A DNA stretch of 51,264 bases, from NCBI RefSeq assembly GCF_004348265.1, contig NZ_SMNT01000026.1, positions 1 to 51,264 of the forward strand, given 5' to 3'. Shown here piece by piece: positions 7,793 to 16,889 of the stretch (position 1 is its first letter; each line of letters starts with the position of its first letter). The notes under the pieces were generated by a model. It was not told the DNA's origin and did no database searches. It saw only the letters and a list, made by a program, of their open reading frames with translations. The stretch comes from Methylobacterium segetis (GTDB taxonomy: Bacteria > Pseudomonadota > Alphaproteobacteria > Rhizobiales > Beijerinckiaceae). Both the position numbers and the translations under genes were made by a program.

Positions 7793-9187
7793 ATGTCCCC
7801 GAACCCGGCCGGCACCCGGCGCCCCCCTTCCGTCGAGCGCCTGCTCGCGCATGAATCCGCCGCCGGTCCGATCGCCGCCCACGGCCGCAGCGCCGTCGCG
7901 GACGCGGTCCGCGCCGTCCTCGACGCCGTCCGCCAGGGCCGCCTCCCCCTCGGCGACGAGGCCGCGCTCCTCGACGCGGCGGCGACGCGCCTCGCCGAGG
8001 AGGCCCGGCCCTCGCTGCGCCCGGTCTTCAACCTCACCGGCACGGTGCTCCACACCAATCTCGGCCGGGCGTTGCTGCCGCCGGAAGCCGCGCAGGCGGT
8101 CGCCGCGGTCATGACGCAGGCCGCCAACCTCGAATTCGACCTCGACCGCGGCGAGCGGGGCGAGCGCGACAGCCATGTCGAGGCCCTGGTCTGCCGCCTG
8201 ACCGGGGCCGAGGCGGCGATCGTCGTCAACAACAACGCCGCGGCCGTGCTCCTCGTCCTCAACGCCCTCGCGATGCGCCGGGAGGTCATCGTCTCCCGCG
8301 GCGAACTCGTCGAGATCGGCGGGTCCTTCCGGGTGCCCGACGTGATGGCCCGCGCCGGCTGCCGCCTGCGCGAGGTCGGCACCACGAACCGCACGCATCT
8401 GAGCGATTACGACGAGGCCATCGGCCCACGCACCGGCCTCGTCCTGAAGGTCCATCCGAGCAACTACGCGATCCGGGGCTTCACGGCGGAGGCCTCCGAG
8501 CCCGAGCTCGGCCGCCTCTGCGGCGAGCGGGGCGTGCCCTTCGCGATCGACCTCGGCAGCGGCAACCTCGTCGATCTCGCGGCCTACGGATTGCCGCCGG
8601 AACCCACCGTGCAGGCGGCCCTCCGGCATGCCGGCTGCGTCACCTTCTCCGGCGACAAGCTCCTCGGCGCCGTCCAGTGCGGGCTGATCGCGGGGCGCCG
8701 GGACCTCCTCGCCCGCATCCGCCGGAATCCGCTGAAGCGGGCGCTGCGGGTCGACAAGATGACCTACGCCGCCCTGGAGGCGACGCTGCGGCTCTACCTC
8801 CATCCGGAGCGCCTGCGCGAGCGCCTGCCGACCCTGCGCCTCCTCACCCGAGAGGCGGCCGACATCCGGGCGCAGGCCGAGCGGCTCTCAGGACCCGTCT
8901 CCGACCGTCTCCGCGACCGCGCGGCGGTCACGGTCGAGCCCTGCCTGAGCCAGATCGGCTCCGGCGCGCTGCCGGTCGAGACGTTGCCGAGCGCCTGCCT
9001 CGTGCTGCGCCCGCCACCGGGCGAGCGGAAGGCCGGTGCGTGGCTGAAGGGGCTCGCCGCCACGTTGCGCGGGCTGCCGACGCCGGTGATCGGGCGCGTC
9101 AGCGAGGGCGCGCTGCGCCTCGACCTGCGAACGCTGGAGGACGAGGACGGCTTCCTCGCCGCGATGGCCGTCCTCGCCCCGCCCTGA
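7793..9187 (+). CDS. selA: L-seryl-tRNA(Sec) selenium transferase
   Basis: PLP enzyme that converts seryl-tRNA(Sec) to selenocysteinyl-tRNA(Sec) using selenophosphate. At 464 residues it matches the E. coli protein length. The family signatures [17 protein letters not shown] (about residue 80) and the PLP-binding lysine in SGDKLLG (Lys 289) are present, as is [10 protein letters not shown]. The ATG at 7793 was chosen because it opens the conserved N-terminal region; the frame upstream is low-complexity. selD lies 0.4 kb downstream on the other strand, so selenocysteine synthesis is encoded here. selB and selC are not in the window. Confidence 0.95.
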   Translation: MSPNPAGTRRPPSVERLLAHESAAGPIAAHGRSAVADAVRAVLDAVRQGRLPLGDEAALLDAAATRLAEEARPSLRPVFNLTGTVLHTNLGRALLPPEAAQAVAAVMTQAANLEFDLDRGERGERDSHVEALVCRLTGAEAAIVVNNNAAAVLLVLNALAMRREVIVSRGELVEIGGSFRVPDVMARAGCRLREVGTTNRTHLSDYDEAIGPRTGLVLKVHPSNYAIRGFTAEASEPELGRLCGERGVPFAIDLGSGNLVDLAAYGLPPEPTVQAALRHAGCVTFSGDKLLGAVQCGLIAGRRDLLARIRRNPLKRALRVDKMTYAALEATLRLYLHPERLRERLPTLRLLTREAADIRAQAERLSGPVSDRLRDRAAVTVEPCLSQIGSGALPVETLPSACLVLRPPPGERKAGAWLKGLAATLRGLPTPVIGRVSEGALRLDLRTLEDEDGFLAAMAVLAPP

Positions 9188-9190
9188 GGC

Positions 9191-9454
9191 TCACTCCCGG
9201 CAGCCGTTGCGCCGCTCCTCGCGCACGATGTCGGCCACCTTCGCCCGGTCGCGGGCCGAGAGCGGCACGTCGCGGATGTCGTCGTAGCGGCATTGCGCAT
9301 TGCCGAAGGCGGCGATGCCCCGCGGCGTCCGGAAGCAGTAGCCGGCCTCCGCGTAGACGGCGTTGCGCTCGCCCCAGAGCTCCTCGCAGGGGAAGGCCGC
9401 CCGGGCCGGCGAGGCGCAGACGAGGACGAGGCACAGGATCTGGAGGCGGCGCAC
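9191..9454 (-). CDS. Small secreted YARHG-like protein
   Basis: An 87-residue protein. Residues 1-20 (MRRLQILCLVLVCASPARAA) are a clear signal peptide with an A-x-A cleavage site. The mature part has four cysteines and the pattern LWGERNAVYAEAGYCF, typical of YARHG-type small extracellular domains. It probably resides in the periplasm or on the cell wall. It is convergent with selA, three bases away, and has no obvious link to selenium metabolism. Confidence 0.7.
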   Translation of the reverse strand: MRRLQILCLVLVCASPARAAFPCEELWGERNAVYAEAGYCFRTPRGIAAFGNAQCRYDDIRDVPLSARDRAKVADIVREERRNGCRE

Positions 9455-9551
9455 GGAATCAGCTCCGGGGAAGGCGGGCGGATCCTGTCACATCCGCAGG
9501 CCCCTGCGAAACGGGGCGGTCTGCGCAAGCCCCGCCTTTGGCACGATGCCG

Positions 9552-10601
9552 CTACGCCTCGACCCGCAGCCCGGCAGGCCCGGCCTCGACCCGGCCGACG
9601 ATCGCCGCCGCAGGGTAGCCCGCCGCCCGGATCCGGTCGCGGATCGACGCGGCGCTCCCCGGCGCGCAGGAGACGAGGAGCCCACCCGAGGTCTGCGGAT
9701 CCGTGAGGAGGTGGCGCCGCCAGTCCGGAAGCCCCTCGGGCAGCGCGACTTCCGCCCCGAAGGCGGCCCAGTTGCGGTGCGACGCGCCGGTGACGAGGCC
9801 CTCCCGCGCCAGCCTCTCGGCATGGACGAGCAGGGGCGCCGCCCCGGCCTCGATCACGACTTTGAGGCTCGCTCCGCGGGCGAGTTCCAGCCCGTGACCG
9901 ATGAGGCCGAAGCCGGTGACGTCGGTCATGGCGTGGACGTCCGGGTCGGCCGCGAGATCCGTGCCGATCCTGTTGAGGAGCGTGGTGGTGGCCAGGAACT
10001 CGGCATATCCGCCCTCGGGCAGGCCATCCCGCCGGATCGCCGCCGAGTAGATGCCGACGCCGATGCCCTTGGTCAGGACGAGGGCGTCACCGGTGACGGC
10101 GCCGCTGTTGCGCCGGACCTGCTCGCGCCGGGCGAGCCCGATCACGGCGAGGCCGTAGATCGGCTCCGGCGCGTCGATCGAGTGCCCTCCCGCGATCGGG
10201 ATCCCGGCCTCGGCGCACAGGCCCGCCCCGCCCGCGAGGATCTCGGCCACCGTCTCCGGCGCGATCTTGCCGACCGGCATGCCGAGGATGGCGAGCGCCA
10301 GGATCGGCCGGCCGCCCATGGCGTAGACGTCCGAGATCGCGTTCGTGGCGGCGATGCGCCCGAAATCGCGCGGGTCGTCGACCATCGGCGTGAAGAAGTC
10401 CGTGGTGGCGATCAGGCAGGTGCCGTCGTCGAGGGCCCAGACGGCCGCGTCGTCGGCGGTCTCGTTGCCGACGAGGAGACGCTCGAAGGGGCCGGCCGCG
10501 GGCTGGTTCGCGAGGAGGCCCCGCAGGATCGCCGGGTCGAGCTTGCAGCCGCAGCCGCCCCCGTGGGCGAGGCTCGTGAGGCGGGGCGGTCGCGCGTCCA
10601 T
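9552..10601 (-). CDS. selD: Selenophosphate synthase (selenide, water dikinase)
   Basis: Makes selenophosphate, the selenium donor used by SelA, from selenide and ATP. At 349 residues it is full length. The active-site motif GGGCGCKL places Cys17 and Lys20 at the same positions as the E. coli enzyme, so this is the cysteine form and not a selenocysteine form. The glycine-rich ATP-binding region and the aspartates of the AIR-synthase fold ([12 protein letters not shown], about residue 70) are visible. The ATG at 10601 was chosen because the conserved N-terminus begins there. The upstream region is where the acquired DNA starts (10736), so insertion may have changed its promoter. Confidence 0.95.
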   Translation of the reverse strand: MDARPPRLTSLAHGGGCGCKLDPAILRGLLANQPAAGPFERLLVGNETADDAAVWALDDGTCLIATTDFFTPMVDDPRDFGRIAATNAISDVYAMGGRPILALAILGMPVGKIAPETVAEILAGGAGLCAEAGIPIAGGHSIDAPEPIYGLAVIGLARREQVRRNSGAVTGDALVLTKGIGVGIYSAAIRRDGLPEGGYAEFLATTTLLNRIGTDLAADPDVHAMTDVTGFGLIGHGLELARGASLKVVIEAGAAPLLVHAERLAREGLVTGASHRNWAAFGAEVALPEGLPDWRRHLLTDPQTSGGLLVSCAPGSAASIRDRIRAAGYPAAAIVGRVEAGPAGLRVEA

Positions 10602-10712
10602 GATTCCTCCGGAGCATCGTCCGGACCTGCCTAGCAGGGGGAGCACGCCGTGACGACGGCGAACGCGGCGGTCACGCAGTCGCGCGCCGAGCGGCCGTGC
10701 CGTCAGGGCTGG

Positions 10713-10734
10713 GGCCGGCGGCCAGCCGCCGGCC
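10713..10734. repeat. Perfect GC palindrome abutting a transposon end
   Basis: GGCCGGCGGC-CA-GCCGCCGGCC is a perfect inverted repeat with ten-base arms. It ends one base before the TGTCA that begins the first transposon-end copy. It lacks a T-run, so it is not a typical terminator. It may be the target structure used for insertion. Confidence 0.5.
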
Positions 10735-10735
10735 G

Positions 10736-10830
10736 TGTCATTTCTCGGCAAAGCTTGTCCTGATTTGAGGGATCCCCACAGGGAGTGCTCTCAAATGAGC
10801 TTGGCCCAAAGCACACGGAACTCTGTCCTT
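10736..10830 (+). repeat. Tn7/Tn5053-like transposon end, copy 1
   Basis: Starts with TGTCA, the terminal sequence of Tn5053/Tn402-type elements. Three related sites follow: AAGCTTGTCCTGATTTG (10751), GAGCTTGGCCCAA (10797) and CTCTGTCCTTAC (10821). The first two are 46 bases apart at AGC, and the second and third are 22 bases apart. The same three-site ladder recurs at about 11576 and 19850 in the same orientation. Such ladders are transposase-binding arrays at Tn7-like ends. The five bases before TGTCA are GGCCG, a possible target duplication. Confidence 0.65.
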
Positions 10831-11575
10831 ACAGATCCATGCTTACAGAGAAGTTTGACCTTGTTCGCGAACGGCCCCTCACGTCCGCTCAGCCTCGCGT
10901 TTCCGCGTTCTCGACCGACTGCGGCTTCCTCAATGGCTCGGAGGATAACAGATTGCCCTCGTCTCACCGTCACGCCGGCACAGTTTTTCGGATTGAGGCG
11001 GCTGTACTACAGCCTGGTTCCGGAAACGAGTCTGCGCAGCACAGCCCGCAGTAGATCCGACAACCCGCCTTGGCGCAAGCTAACATGAGAATTTGTCTTG
11101 ATTTCTGTTACTCCCCGAGGGGCGGCCTCATTTAAGTTTATCTCGATTTGTAGGGAACGTGGTCCGCCTGCTCCCTAGACCCGACATGCCCAGGCGCGGA
11201 TGCCTGGTCCAACCCTTGGAAACAGAGGCCGGCATCAAACCCGATGCCGGCTCGATCATAGGGCCGATGGGTCCAGACCGCACCCTTAGTGTGATCTGCG
11301 GACCGGGCCATGCCCTTCGGGTTTCCGTACTTTCTTTTCGGAATGGCCGCGAGGATACCACCGGCCCCCAACGCCGGGGTGGGCATCCGGTCGAGCGCCC
11401 AGATCGGTCAGGCCCGCGAAGGCGTCCTGGCGGTCGGCTCGGCTGGCTTCGCCGATACAGTCGCTGCGGTCCTCACGTGGTCGGATCGGCCGCTCCACGA
11501 TGATCTGGACGGCGGCCCGGCACGCACGAGGAAGCCGCCTCGGGACGAGGCGAGCCGGACGGCTAGGACAGCCGA
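10831..11575. other. No convincing gene between transposon-end copies 1 and 2
   Basis: About 0.75 kb, somewhat lower in GC than its surroundings, without an open frame that has a ribosome site and protein-like composition. A partial match to the transposon-end site (AATTTGTCTTGATTTC, 11091-11106) may mark another decayed end. It is probably debris from repeated insertions. Confidence 0.4.
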
Positions 11576-11670
11576 GGCAGACTATCAGGAAAGCGTGTCC
11601 CGATTTGCGGCCCTGCCAATGGTATGCACTCAAGAGAGCTTGTCCCGATTGTCAGGGAATCCTGTCCTCA
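11576..11670 (+). repeat. Tn7/Tn5053-like transposon end, copy 2
   Basis: Three sites in the same order and orientation as copy 1: AAAGCGTGTCCCGATTTG (11590), GAGCTTGTCCCGATTG (11636) and CCTGTCCTCAC (11661). Their spacings are 45 and 22 bases. The outermost TGTCA is not recognisable here, so the tip is degenerate or lies further out. It precedes the defence-type gene block that starts at 12041. Confidence 0.6.
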
Positions 11671-12040
11671 CGCCCGGGATGTGCTTGAACCCGATGGCCT
11701 CCGCAGAGGGGCGCCCGTGACCGCGCGCCCCTCTGCGGACATGATGATCCCCGTGTCGGGCTTGAGCCAGGACCGCTGGCCGGGACGAAACCTTTTCGAT
11801 TTCGCGGCCTGATCGGGCATCCACTCCCCGGAATTGCCGCGCGCAGGAATGCTCTCCGCTTTCGACGGGCAGGGCGCCACCCACGTCGGACGGGGTCTGC
11901 GGAGAGCGGGGAGCGTTTGCGAGGCGGTCGTCGAGCTCCCTGCCCTCTTCCCTCGTCGAGGTCACGAAATCGGGGACCGCGGGTCGAAGCACCGGTCCGG
12001 GGCGAGCACAGTCCCGACGCCGTCGGTAATCAAGGCCGTT
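11671..12040. other. No gene seen
   Basis: About 370 bases between transposon-end copy 2 and the stop of the ABC-ATPase gene. No reading frame here has a start site or recognisable protein content. Confidence 0.4.
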
Positions 12041-14098
12041 TCAGCTCGCCGCGCTCAGGTCCCTTGCCCTCCTGAGCACGCCGACCATGGCTGGTGCGAT
12101 GTCCGTCGAGCGAGTGACCGAGGCACCCCCGCCGGGAACAAGATCCAGGTCGTGGCGGCGACCGAGCGCCGTGGGCTCGCTCATGAGGCGCCGGCACAGC
12201 AATTCCGCCAACGACGGATCCTCGACGGCACAGACGATCTGCCGGCCCGACCGCTGCAGGGCCGACAGGACCTCGACCAAGTGCAAGGCCCGGAAATCAT
12301 CGATGTGCTGGACCGGGTCGTCGAGCATGAGCGTCCGCCAATTGCACCACGGCCGGGACAGGTGAACGGAGAGGAGGAAGGCCAGCCCGGCCGCACGCCT
12401 CTGCCCGCTGCTGAACACGAATTGCGGGTTCAAGCCGTTGCCGACCCGCAGGCTCAGGAAACGCCTGACGTCGCCGCGTATGCCGTAATCGATGGTCCGC
12501 CACTCGGAATGCGGGCGAAGCCGCTGGTACAGCTCGTTCAGCAGCGGGCTGATAACCGCCAGGCGCTCGTCGATGATCTCGGCATTCGTCCTGCGGACCG
12601 TACGGTCCAGCGTCCGGGCGGTCGTCACCGCAGCGTGGGCGCGCGCGAGCCGGTCGCTCGCGTCGTCGGCCTCTGCCCGAAGCGCTTCGAGGCGCGCTTC
12701 GAGCTCCGTTACGCGTTCCACCGCCTGCGAAGCTTCCAAGGTGAGGATGCTCCGTTCCAGGTCGATCAACCGACTCCGTTCGGCCTCCACCACCTCCTCC
12801 AGGGCCTCTGGGTCGTAGGCCAGCTCTCCATCCAGGGAACGTCGCACGAGCTCGGCCGAAAGCGCCTCTTCCCGGGCTTCCAGCTCGGCTTGGGCGGACG
12901 CGAGGCGATGGACGACCGTCTCGGCCTGCTTCAGGATCTCGCCGGCATCCTCGACCCGGGTTCGGGCCGCCGCGACCTCGCCTCGCGCCTCCGGCACTGC
13001 CGACCGCCGGGCGGCGAGGCGCTGGCGCGCGGATGCGAGCCCCGTCTCGAACTCGGGGGCGCCCTGCGGCGCGCGGCATAGCGGGCAACGGTCGTCATGC
13101 AGGCCGATCCGGCTGCCGTGATCGACCAGGATCGCGAGCGACGCGGCGAGGCCGTCGCTTTCCTGTTCCCGGTCCAGGCGCGCCTCGGCGGCCTGCAGCT
13201 GGCGGCGGGCTTCCTGGACCGCGACCTCGGCTTCGGCCACCGCCACCGCGTCCCGGCCTGCGCTGTCGCCGTGTCGCGCGACCGTGTCGCGCAATGCGGC
13301 CACCGCGCGAGCCTCGTCGGCGACCCATCCCATCTCGCCGAGGTTCGACCGGCGCCTGGCCAGCGTCTTCCGAGCTGCCGCGACCCGAGCTCCCAGGTCG
13401 GGGCCGGCCCCAGGCGTAAGCTCGTCCAGGGTGGCAAGGACGGCCGCGACGTCCCCGGCCTGCAGGGCGACGTCCCGGATCTGCTCCAAGTCGGTCAGCG
13501 CCGCGGTCAGACGTGCGCGCGCCTCCTCATAGGCCTGCGCGGCGGCGTTGTGTACGGCCTCGGCGGAGGACAGGGCCTCACGAGCCTTGGCGGCGTAATC
13601 CGGACCCTCGATGGCGCCCAGGGCCCCGCGAACGAACTCGAACCGTTGCGTTTCCGTCAGGTCGAGGCTGAGCGCAGCGATCCATTCGTCGCGAATGATG
13701 GATGTCCTGCAGACCTGCTGGAGGGCCCGCTCGGGCTTCGCGCCCGGAACGCAGAGCATCGCCTCGATGCGTGCCGCGTCCCGGTCTGCGCCGGTCTCGC
13801 GCGAGCGCGTCACCGCGAAGCCGCTCCCGTCATCGGCGCGAAATCCCACGGTGACGAAGTGCGCCTCCGGGTGGCCTTCGCCGCGCCACCAAACGTAGTC
13901 GTCGAGGCTTTCCTTCGCCGCCTTGTCGACGAGGTATTTGTCGATTTGGCCGGTGAGGGCGAACTCGACCGCGTCGCACAGCGTGCTCTTCCCGACGCCG
14001 TTGCGTCCGCAGATCACGGTGAAGCCAGTGCCGAAATCCACCCGTTGGCGCTCCAGGAAGCCCCGGAAGCCGCACAGTTCGAGGTAGTCGAGCCTCAT
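12041..14098 (-). CDS. SbcC/Rad50-like ABC ATPase of a three-gene conflict system
   Basis: A 685-residue SMC/Rad50-type ATPase. Walker A is GRNGVGKST (31-39). Long coiled coils run from about 170 to 330 and from 355 to 530. The tip carries CPLC (338-341), like a Rad50 zinc hook. The C-terminal lobe has the ABC signature SSGQRR (563-568), the Walker B motif LMLDDPVQHID (about 590-600) and an H-loop-like VEDPS. Its stop and start geometry is tight: the ATG overlaps the stop of the preceding gene by four bases (ATGA). In ABC-three-component systems such an ATPase senses nucleic acid or invaders and releases a toxic effector, here the SIR2-like protein. That role is inferred from family and gene order. 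The upstream leucine-rich start (MRLDYLELCGFRGF) is typical for RecF/SbcC-like proteins. Confidence 0.85.
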   Translation of the reverse strand: MRLDYLELCGFRGFLERQRVDFGTGFTVICGRNGVGKSTLCDAVEFALTGQIDKYLVDKAAKESLDDYVWWRGEGHPEAHFVTVGFRADDGSGFAVTRSRETGADRDAARIEAMLCVPGAKPERALQQVCRTSIIRDEWIAALSLDLTETQRFEFVRGALGAIEGPDYAAKAREALSSAEAVHNAAAQAYEEARARLTAALTDLEQIRDVALQAGDVAAVLATLDELTPGAGPDLGARVAAARKTLARRRSNLGEMGWVADEARAVAALRDTVARHGDSAGRDAVAVAEAEVAVQEARRQLQAAEARLDREQESDGLAASLAILVDHGSRIGLHDDRCPLCRAPQGAPEFETGLASARQRLAARRSAVPEARGEVAAARTRVEDAGEILKQAETVVHRLASAQAELEAREEALSAELVRRSLDGELAYDPEALEEVVEAERSRLIDLERSILTLEASQAVERVTELEARLEALRAEADDASDRLARAHAAVTTARTLDRTVRRTNAEIIDERLAVISPLLNELYQRLRPHSEWRTIDYGIRGDVRRFLSLRVGNGLNPQFVFSSGQRRAAGLAFLLSVHLSRPWCNWRTLMLDDPVQHIDDFRALHLVEVLSALQRSGRQIVCAVEDPSLAELLCRRLMSEPTALGRRHDLDLVPGGGASVTRSTDIAPAMVGVLRRARDLSAAS

Positions 14099-14625
14099 GG
14101 CGCATCCACCAGGATGCGCGCCACCTCGGAAGCGCTCGCAGCGCCCAGGAACGCGGCCACCGCGTCGTCCGGCAGGTCGCTCAACCGCGCCCGCAGACGG
14201 GCCCGGTAATCGGCCCCGCCGATCTCGGGTGCGCTGAGAACCGGCAGGAGGGGCAACAACGTTCTTCGCAAATCGGCGACCGTGCGCAAGTCGCCGCGCG
14301 CGATCTTTCGGGTCATGGAGAAGTCCTCCTCGATCCGCTCGATCTGCCGCGCGAGGGCCGGTTCGGAGCCGCAAGCCAGGAACAAGGCGTAAACGTTCCA
14401 GGCCTTTGTGCCTGCAGAGCGCAACGAGGCCGCATGCCGGCCGAGCGTGGCCTGCTGGATTTGCTGCCAATCGGCGAGCAGGCTCTCGCCGCTCGCGAAG
14501 ACGTGCAGGAATCCGACGACCGCCGCGTTCTCGAAGCAGACGACCGGCACGCTGCCGCCCGGCCAGGTCCAAGTCTCATAGCCTGCCGACCGGAGGAGCA
14601 CCTCGGATTGAGTCGCTATGTCCAT
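14095..14625 (-). CDS. Small middle-component-like protein between SIR2 and ABC genes
   Basis: A 176-residue, mainly alpha/beta protein with no catalytic motif that I recognise. Features that look conserved are KAWNVYALFL (about 73-82), an acidic-then-basic helix IEEDFSMTRKIARG (about 97-110) and LLPLLPVL. It overlaps the SIR2-like gene by one base (TGATG) and the ABC gene by four (ATGA), so the three are translationally coupled. In ABC-three-component systems the small middle protein links the ATPase to the effector. The assignment comes from size, position and coupling; no homology search was possible. Confidence 0.6.
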   Translation of the reverse strand: MDIATQSEVLLRSAGYETWTWPGGSVPVVCFENAAVVGFLHVFASGESLLADWQQIQQATLGRHAASLRSAGTKAWNVYALFLACGSEPALARQIERIEEDFSMTRKIARGDLRTVADLRRTLLPLLPVLSAPEIGGADYRARLRARLSDLPDDAVAAFLGAASASEVARILVDAP

Positions 14626-15977
14626 CAAACTTCGAGCTCCCTGCGGGCGGCGGGAAGGTCGAGCCATGCCGCGGAGGCGCTCGGCCGGATTATGTCGCCC
14701 GGTCGCCCTTCCCGAACGACGTTCAACGGCAGGCCGACGTCGGTGGCTCCGGCGCAGACCACGATGTCGGCGACCTCGAACGGCGTCTCCCTGAACCGGT
14801 CCTGCACCGTCTGGAGCAGCATGCCCGAACCGTTCACGACCCTGATCCGGCGGCCCGCGAGATCATAGCCGACGGGGGTCTGGCTGGCACCGGCACGCCG
14901 CAGCAACAGGTGCGCGTAGCCCAGGACCTCGGACGGCCCCGGGTTCCGCAAGGTCGCCGCGGCGGTGGCCGGCACGCCCTCGGCGTCCCGTCGAAGGTCG
15001 TAGAGTTCCTCGCTGCCCAGGTCGGGCGGATCGAGCCAGCCCGCCTCGCACTCCGCCCCGAGCTCGCTCTCCAACGCGGCGCGCCCGGCGTGCAGGACCT
15101 TGCGTAGGTACGCCTGGGAAAACGCCCTCCGGAGTTCGTCCAGGACTTCGGCCCCCGAACGCTGAACATGCGTGAACCGGACGTTCTCCGAATTGGCCAG
15201 GGTCCAGAGTTCGGGCGCCTTGGCCTGCAGGACGTCCTCGGGCGCCAGGTCGACCAGCGTCACCGACAGCGGCGCGACGCCCGTCAATGCCTCGGCGAGA
15301 ACGGTGTTGAGATAGGACCAATCCGACCAGAAGCCGACGACGAGCAGGTCGCTCTCGCGGAGGTGGTGGGCCATCCACGTCTTAGTCTTCTCGATGCGCG
15401 CGGCGATCACCCGGTCCTCGGTGAGCTGTGAGGCCGTCCAGACCGTGGCGCGCCGCTCGCGGACGGAGCAGCCATGAAATTTGAGCAGGGGCGCGTGCTT
15501 GCGGGCCTGGACCTTTGCCTCGTCGCCGTCGAGGGAGGCGAGGAGATCGAACCCGTATTCCTGCGCGCGGCGCTCGATCAGGGTGTCGTAATTCGCCGAC
15601 ACGACACCGGCGGCCAAGCGCGTGATCAGGAAGTCCGCCACCGCGGCGTGCCCGACGTTGGGCGGCCGGACGAAATCCTCCCAGGGCACGAGAGCGTCGA
15701 TGAAGACCGACCCGAGCATGTCCTCCTTGGCGAAGATCTCCGCCAGGGACTCCAGGTCGCCGCGCAGTTCCTGCGGGCACGCCGGATCGATGCTCATGAC
15801 ATAGCGGTCGTAGCACCTGGCGGCCACGGTCCAGGCCGACGGCAGGGAACTCGGCGGCGCCATCGACAGGCCGGCGCCGCAGAGGAGCACGAGGCGCCCG
15901 GCTTCCATGGAGGCGAGCAATCGCGCACGAACCGCCGCGTCCAAACCGCCCCCCTTCGTCCGCCGGATCTTCGCCAA
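14625..15977 (-). CDS. SIR2-like (predicted NADase) effector protein
   Basis: N-terminal SIR2-like domain: nucleotide-binding GAGLS (34-38), catalytic-type Asn in SANYD (127-131), His in FHGC (167-170) and GFWSDW (215-220), a variant of the GFSxxD motif. SIR2 domains in defence systems destroy NAD+ to stop phage growth, and that is the likely role here. Residues 260-450 form a separate C-terminal domain, probably for contact with the ABC/middle-component partners. It is the first gene of the three-gene operon. The start is uncertain: TTG at 15977 gives a basic N-terminus, while ATG at 15908 (residue 24) would begin just before the GAGLS strand. Neither has a strong ribosome site. It lies 243 bases after the glycosylase-like gene on the same strand. 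Confidence 0.82.
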   Translation of the reverse strand: MAKIRRTKGGGLDAAVRARLLASMEAGRLVLLCGAGLSMAPPSSLPSAWTVAARCYDRYVMSIDPACPQELRGDLESLAEIFAKEDMLGSVFIDALVPWEDFVRPPNVGHAAVADFLITRLAAGVVSANYDTLIERRAQEYGFDLLASLDGDEAKVQARKHAPLLKFHGCSVRERRATVWTASQLTEDRVIAARIEKTKTWMAHHLRESDLLVVGFWSDWSYLNTVLAEALTGVAPLSVTLVDLAPEDVLQAKAPELWTLANSENVRFTHVQRSGAEVLDELRRAFSQAYLRKVLHAGRAALESELGAECEAGWLDPPDLGSEELYDLRRDAEGVPATAAATLRNPGPSEVLGYAHLLLRRAGASQTPVGYDLAGRRIRVVNGSGMLLQTVQDRFRETPFEVADIVVCAGATDVGLPLNVVREGRPGDIIRPSASAAWLDLPAARRELEV

Positions 15978-16220
15978 GGCGATAGACCGGAGGCACGCCT
16001 AAGGTAAAGCAAGGTGATCCGGCTTCCCGTTGCCCGCACCTAGGGTTCACCGGTGCGTCGCACCCTGGAAGTCTCGCCGGCATAGGTGCGCGTGACCGCC
16101 GGGGCGATGGGAAGGTTCGAGGCGTCTCATCCCGGGCCAGCATACGAACACGTGCTGGTGCGTCATGCCTGACCTGGAGGCCCGCCAGACCAACGTCGGG
16201 AAGATCCGGCTGCGGTTTCC

Positions 16221-16889
16221 TTACGGCAGCGTGAGTTGCACCGCGCGCGGAGCTTTGGCGGGTAGGCCGTACAACTCGCCCATCCGAGCGACGAACTCGG
16301 TCTGACCTCCGTAGCTGGGGTGCCGGACCCGCTCGGCCGCCATACCCAAGTCCGCCAACGCCGCCTCGGCATCCCTCCCGATGGCGACCAGGACCCGGGG
16401 CCGCAATTCCGACACCAGCCATTCGAGGAGGTGGCGGGACGCCTGCCGTTCCCGACGGGTGTGGCAGCGATTGGACAGCGGGTCGCCCGACGCGTGCGGA
16501 TGGAGCGGGAAGACGTTCCAGAGGAAGATCGGACGTCGCAGGTCCCGGAGAACCTGCCAGATCACCGTCGCCGTGCGCTCGGTCATCGCGGGGCCGCGGG
16601 TTGCCCGCGCCAGCGGCAATTGACCGTAGAGGCCGGCATGGGCGGAGAGGTGGGCCTCGTCCGTGAGCGCCAGGCCCGTGCGCCGCCCGCCACGGTACCC
16701 GAGGTCGCGCGCGATCCAGATCGAGTCGACGCCTCCGGCGAGGGCCGCCTCCAGCACGAGGCGCAGGTTCTCACGCCGGACCTGGGGCGCACCGACGCCG
16801 TCGTGGTCCGGGCAGGCCTCGGCGTAGGGGTTGAAGGTGTCGCTGAAGCGAAGCGCCGCGAGGGCCTCGATGAAGGCGCCAGGTGTCAT
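16221..16889 (-). CDS. Uracil-DNA-glycosylase-superfamily protein
   Basis: A 222-residue protein with a glycosylase-like pattern: an ARDLGYRGGRRTG loop near residue 60 (the position of the catalytic G-E/D-x-P-G loop), the strand IFLWNVFPLHPH near 120, VAIGRDA near 170 and a C-terminal RHPSYGG loop that would contact DNA. It could remove a modified or deaminated base, or recognise modified phage DNA. The start overlaps the stop of the MazG-like gene (ATGA), so the two are translated together. It is probably enzymatically active as the motifs are intact, but the base specificity is unknown. Confidence 0.72.
   Translation of the reverse strand: MTPGAFIEALAALRFSDTFNPYAEACPDHDGVGAPQVRRENLRLVLEAALAGGVDSIWIARDLGYRGGRRTGLALTDEAHLSAHAGLYGQLPLARATRGPAMTERTATVIWQVLRDLRRPIFLWNVFPLHPHASGDPLSNRCHTRRERQASRHLLEWLVSELRPRVLVAIGRDAEAALADLGMAAERVRHPSYGGQTEFVARMGELYGLPAKAPRAVQLTLP

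Noticed and set aside
10602..10740. selC (tRNA-Sec) near selD as the insertion target
   Set aside because: No cloverleaf, long extra arm or 3' CCA region could be built in this stretch.
11286..11633. Leftward open frame as a transposase remnant
   Set aside because: It shows no DDE residues or family motifs, and its composition is that of a GC shadow.
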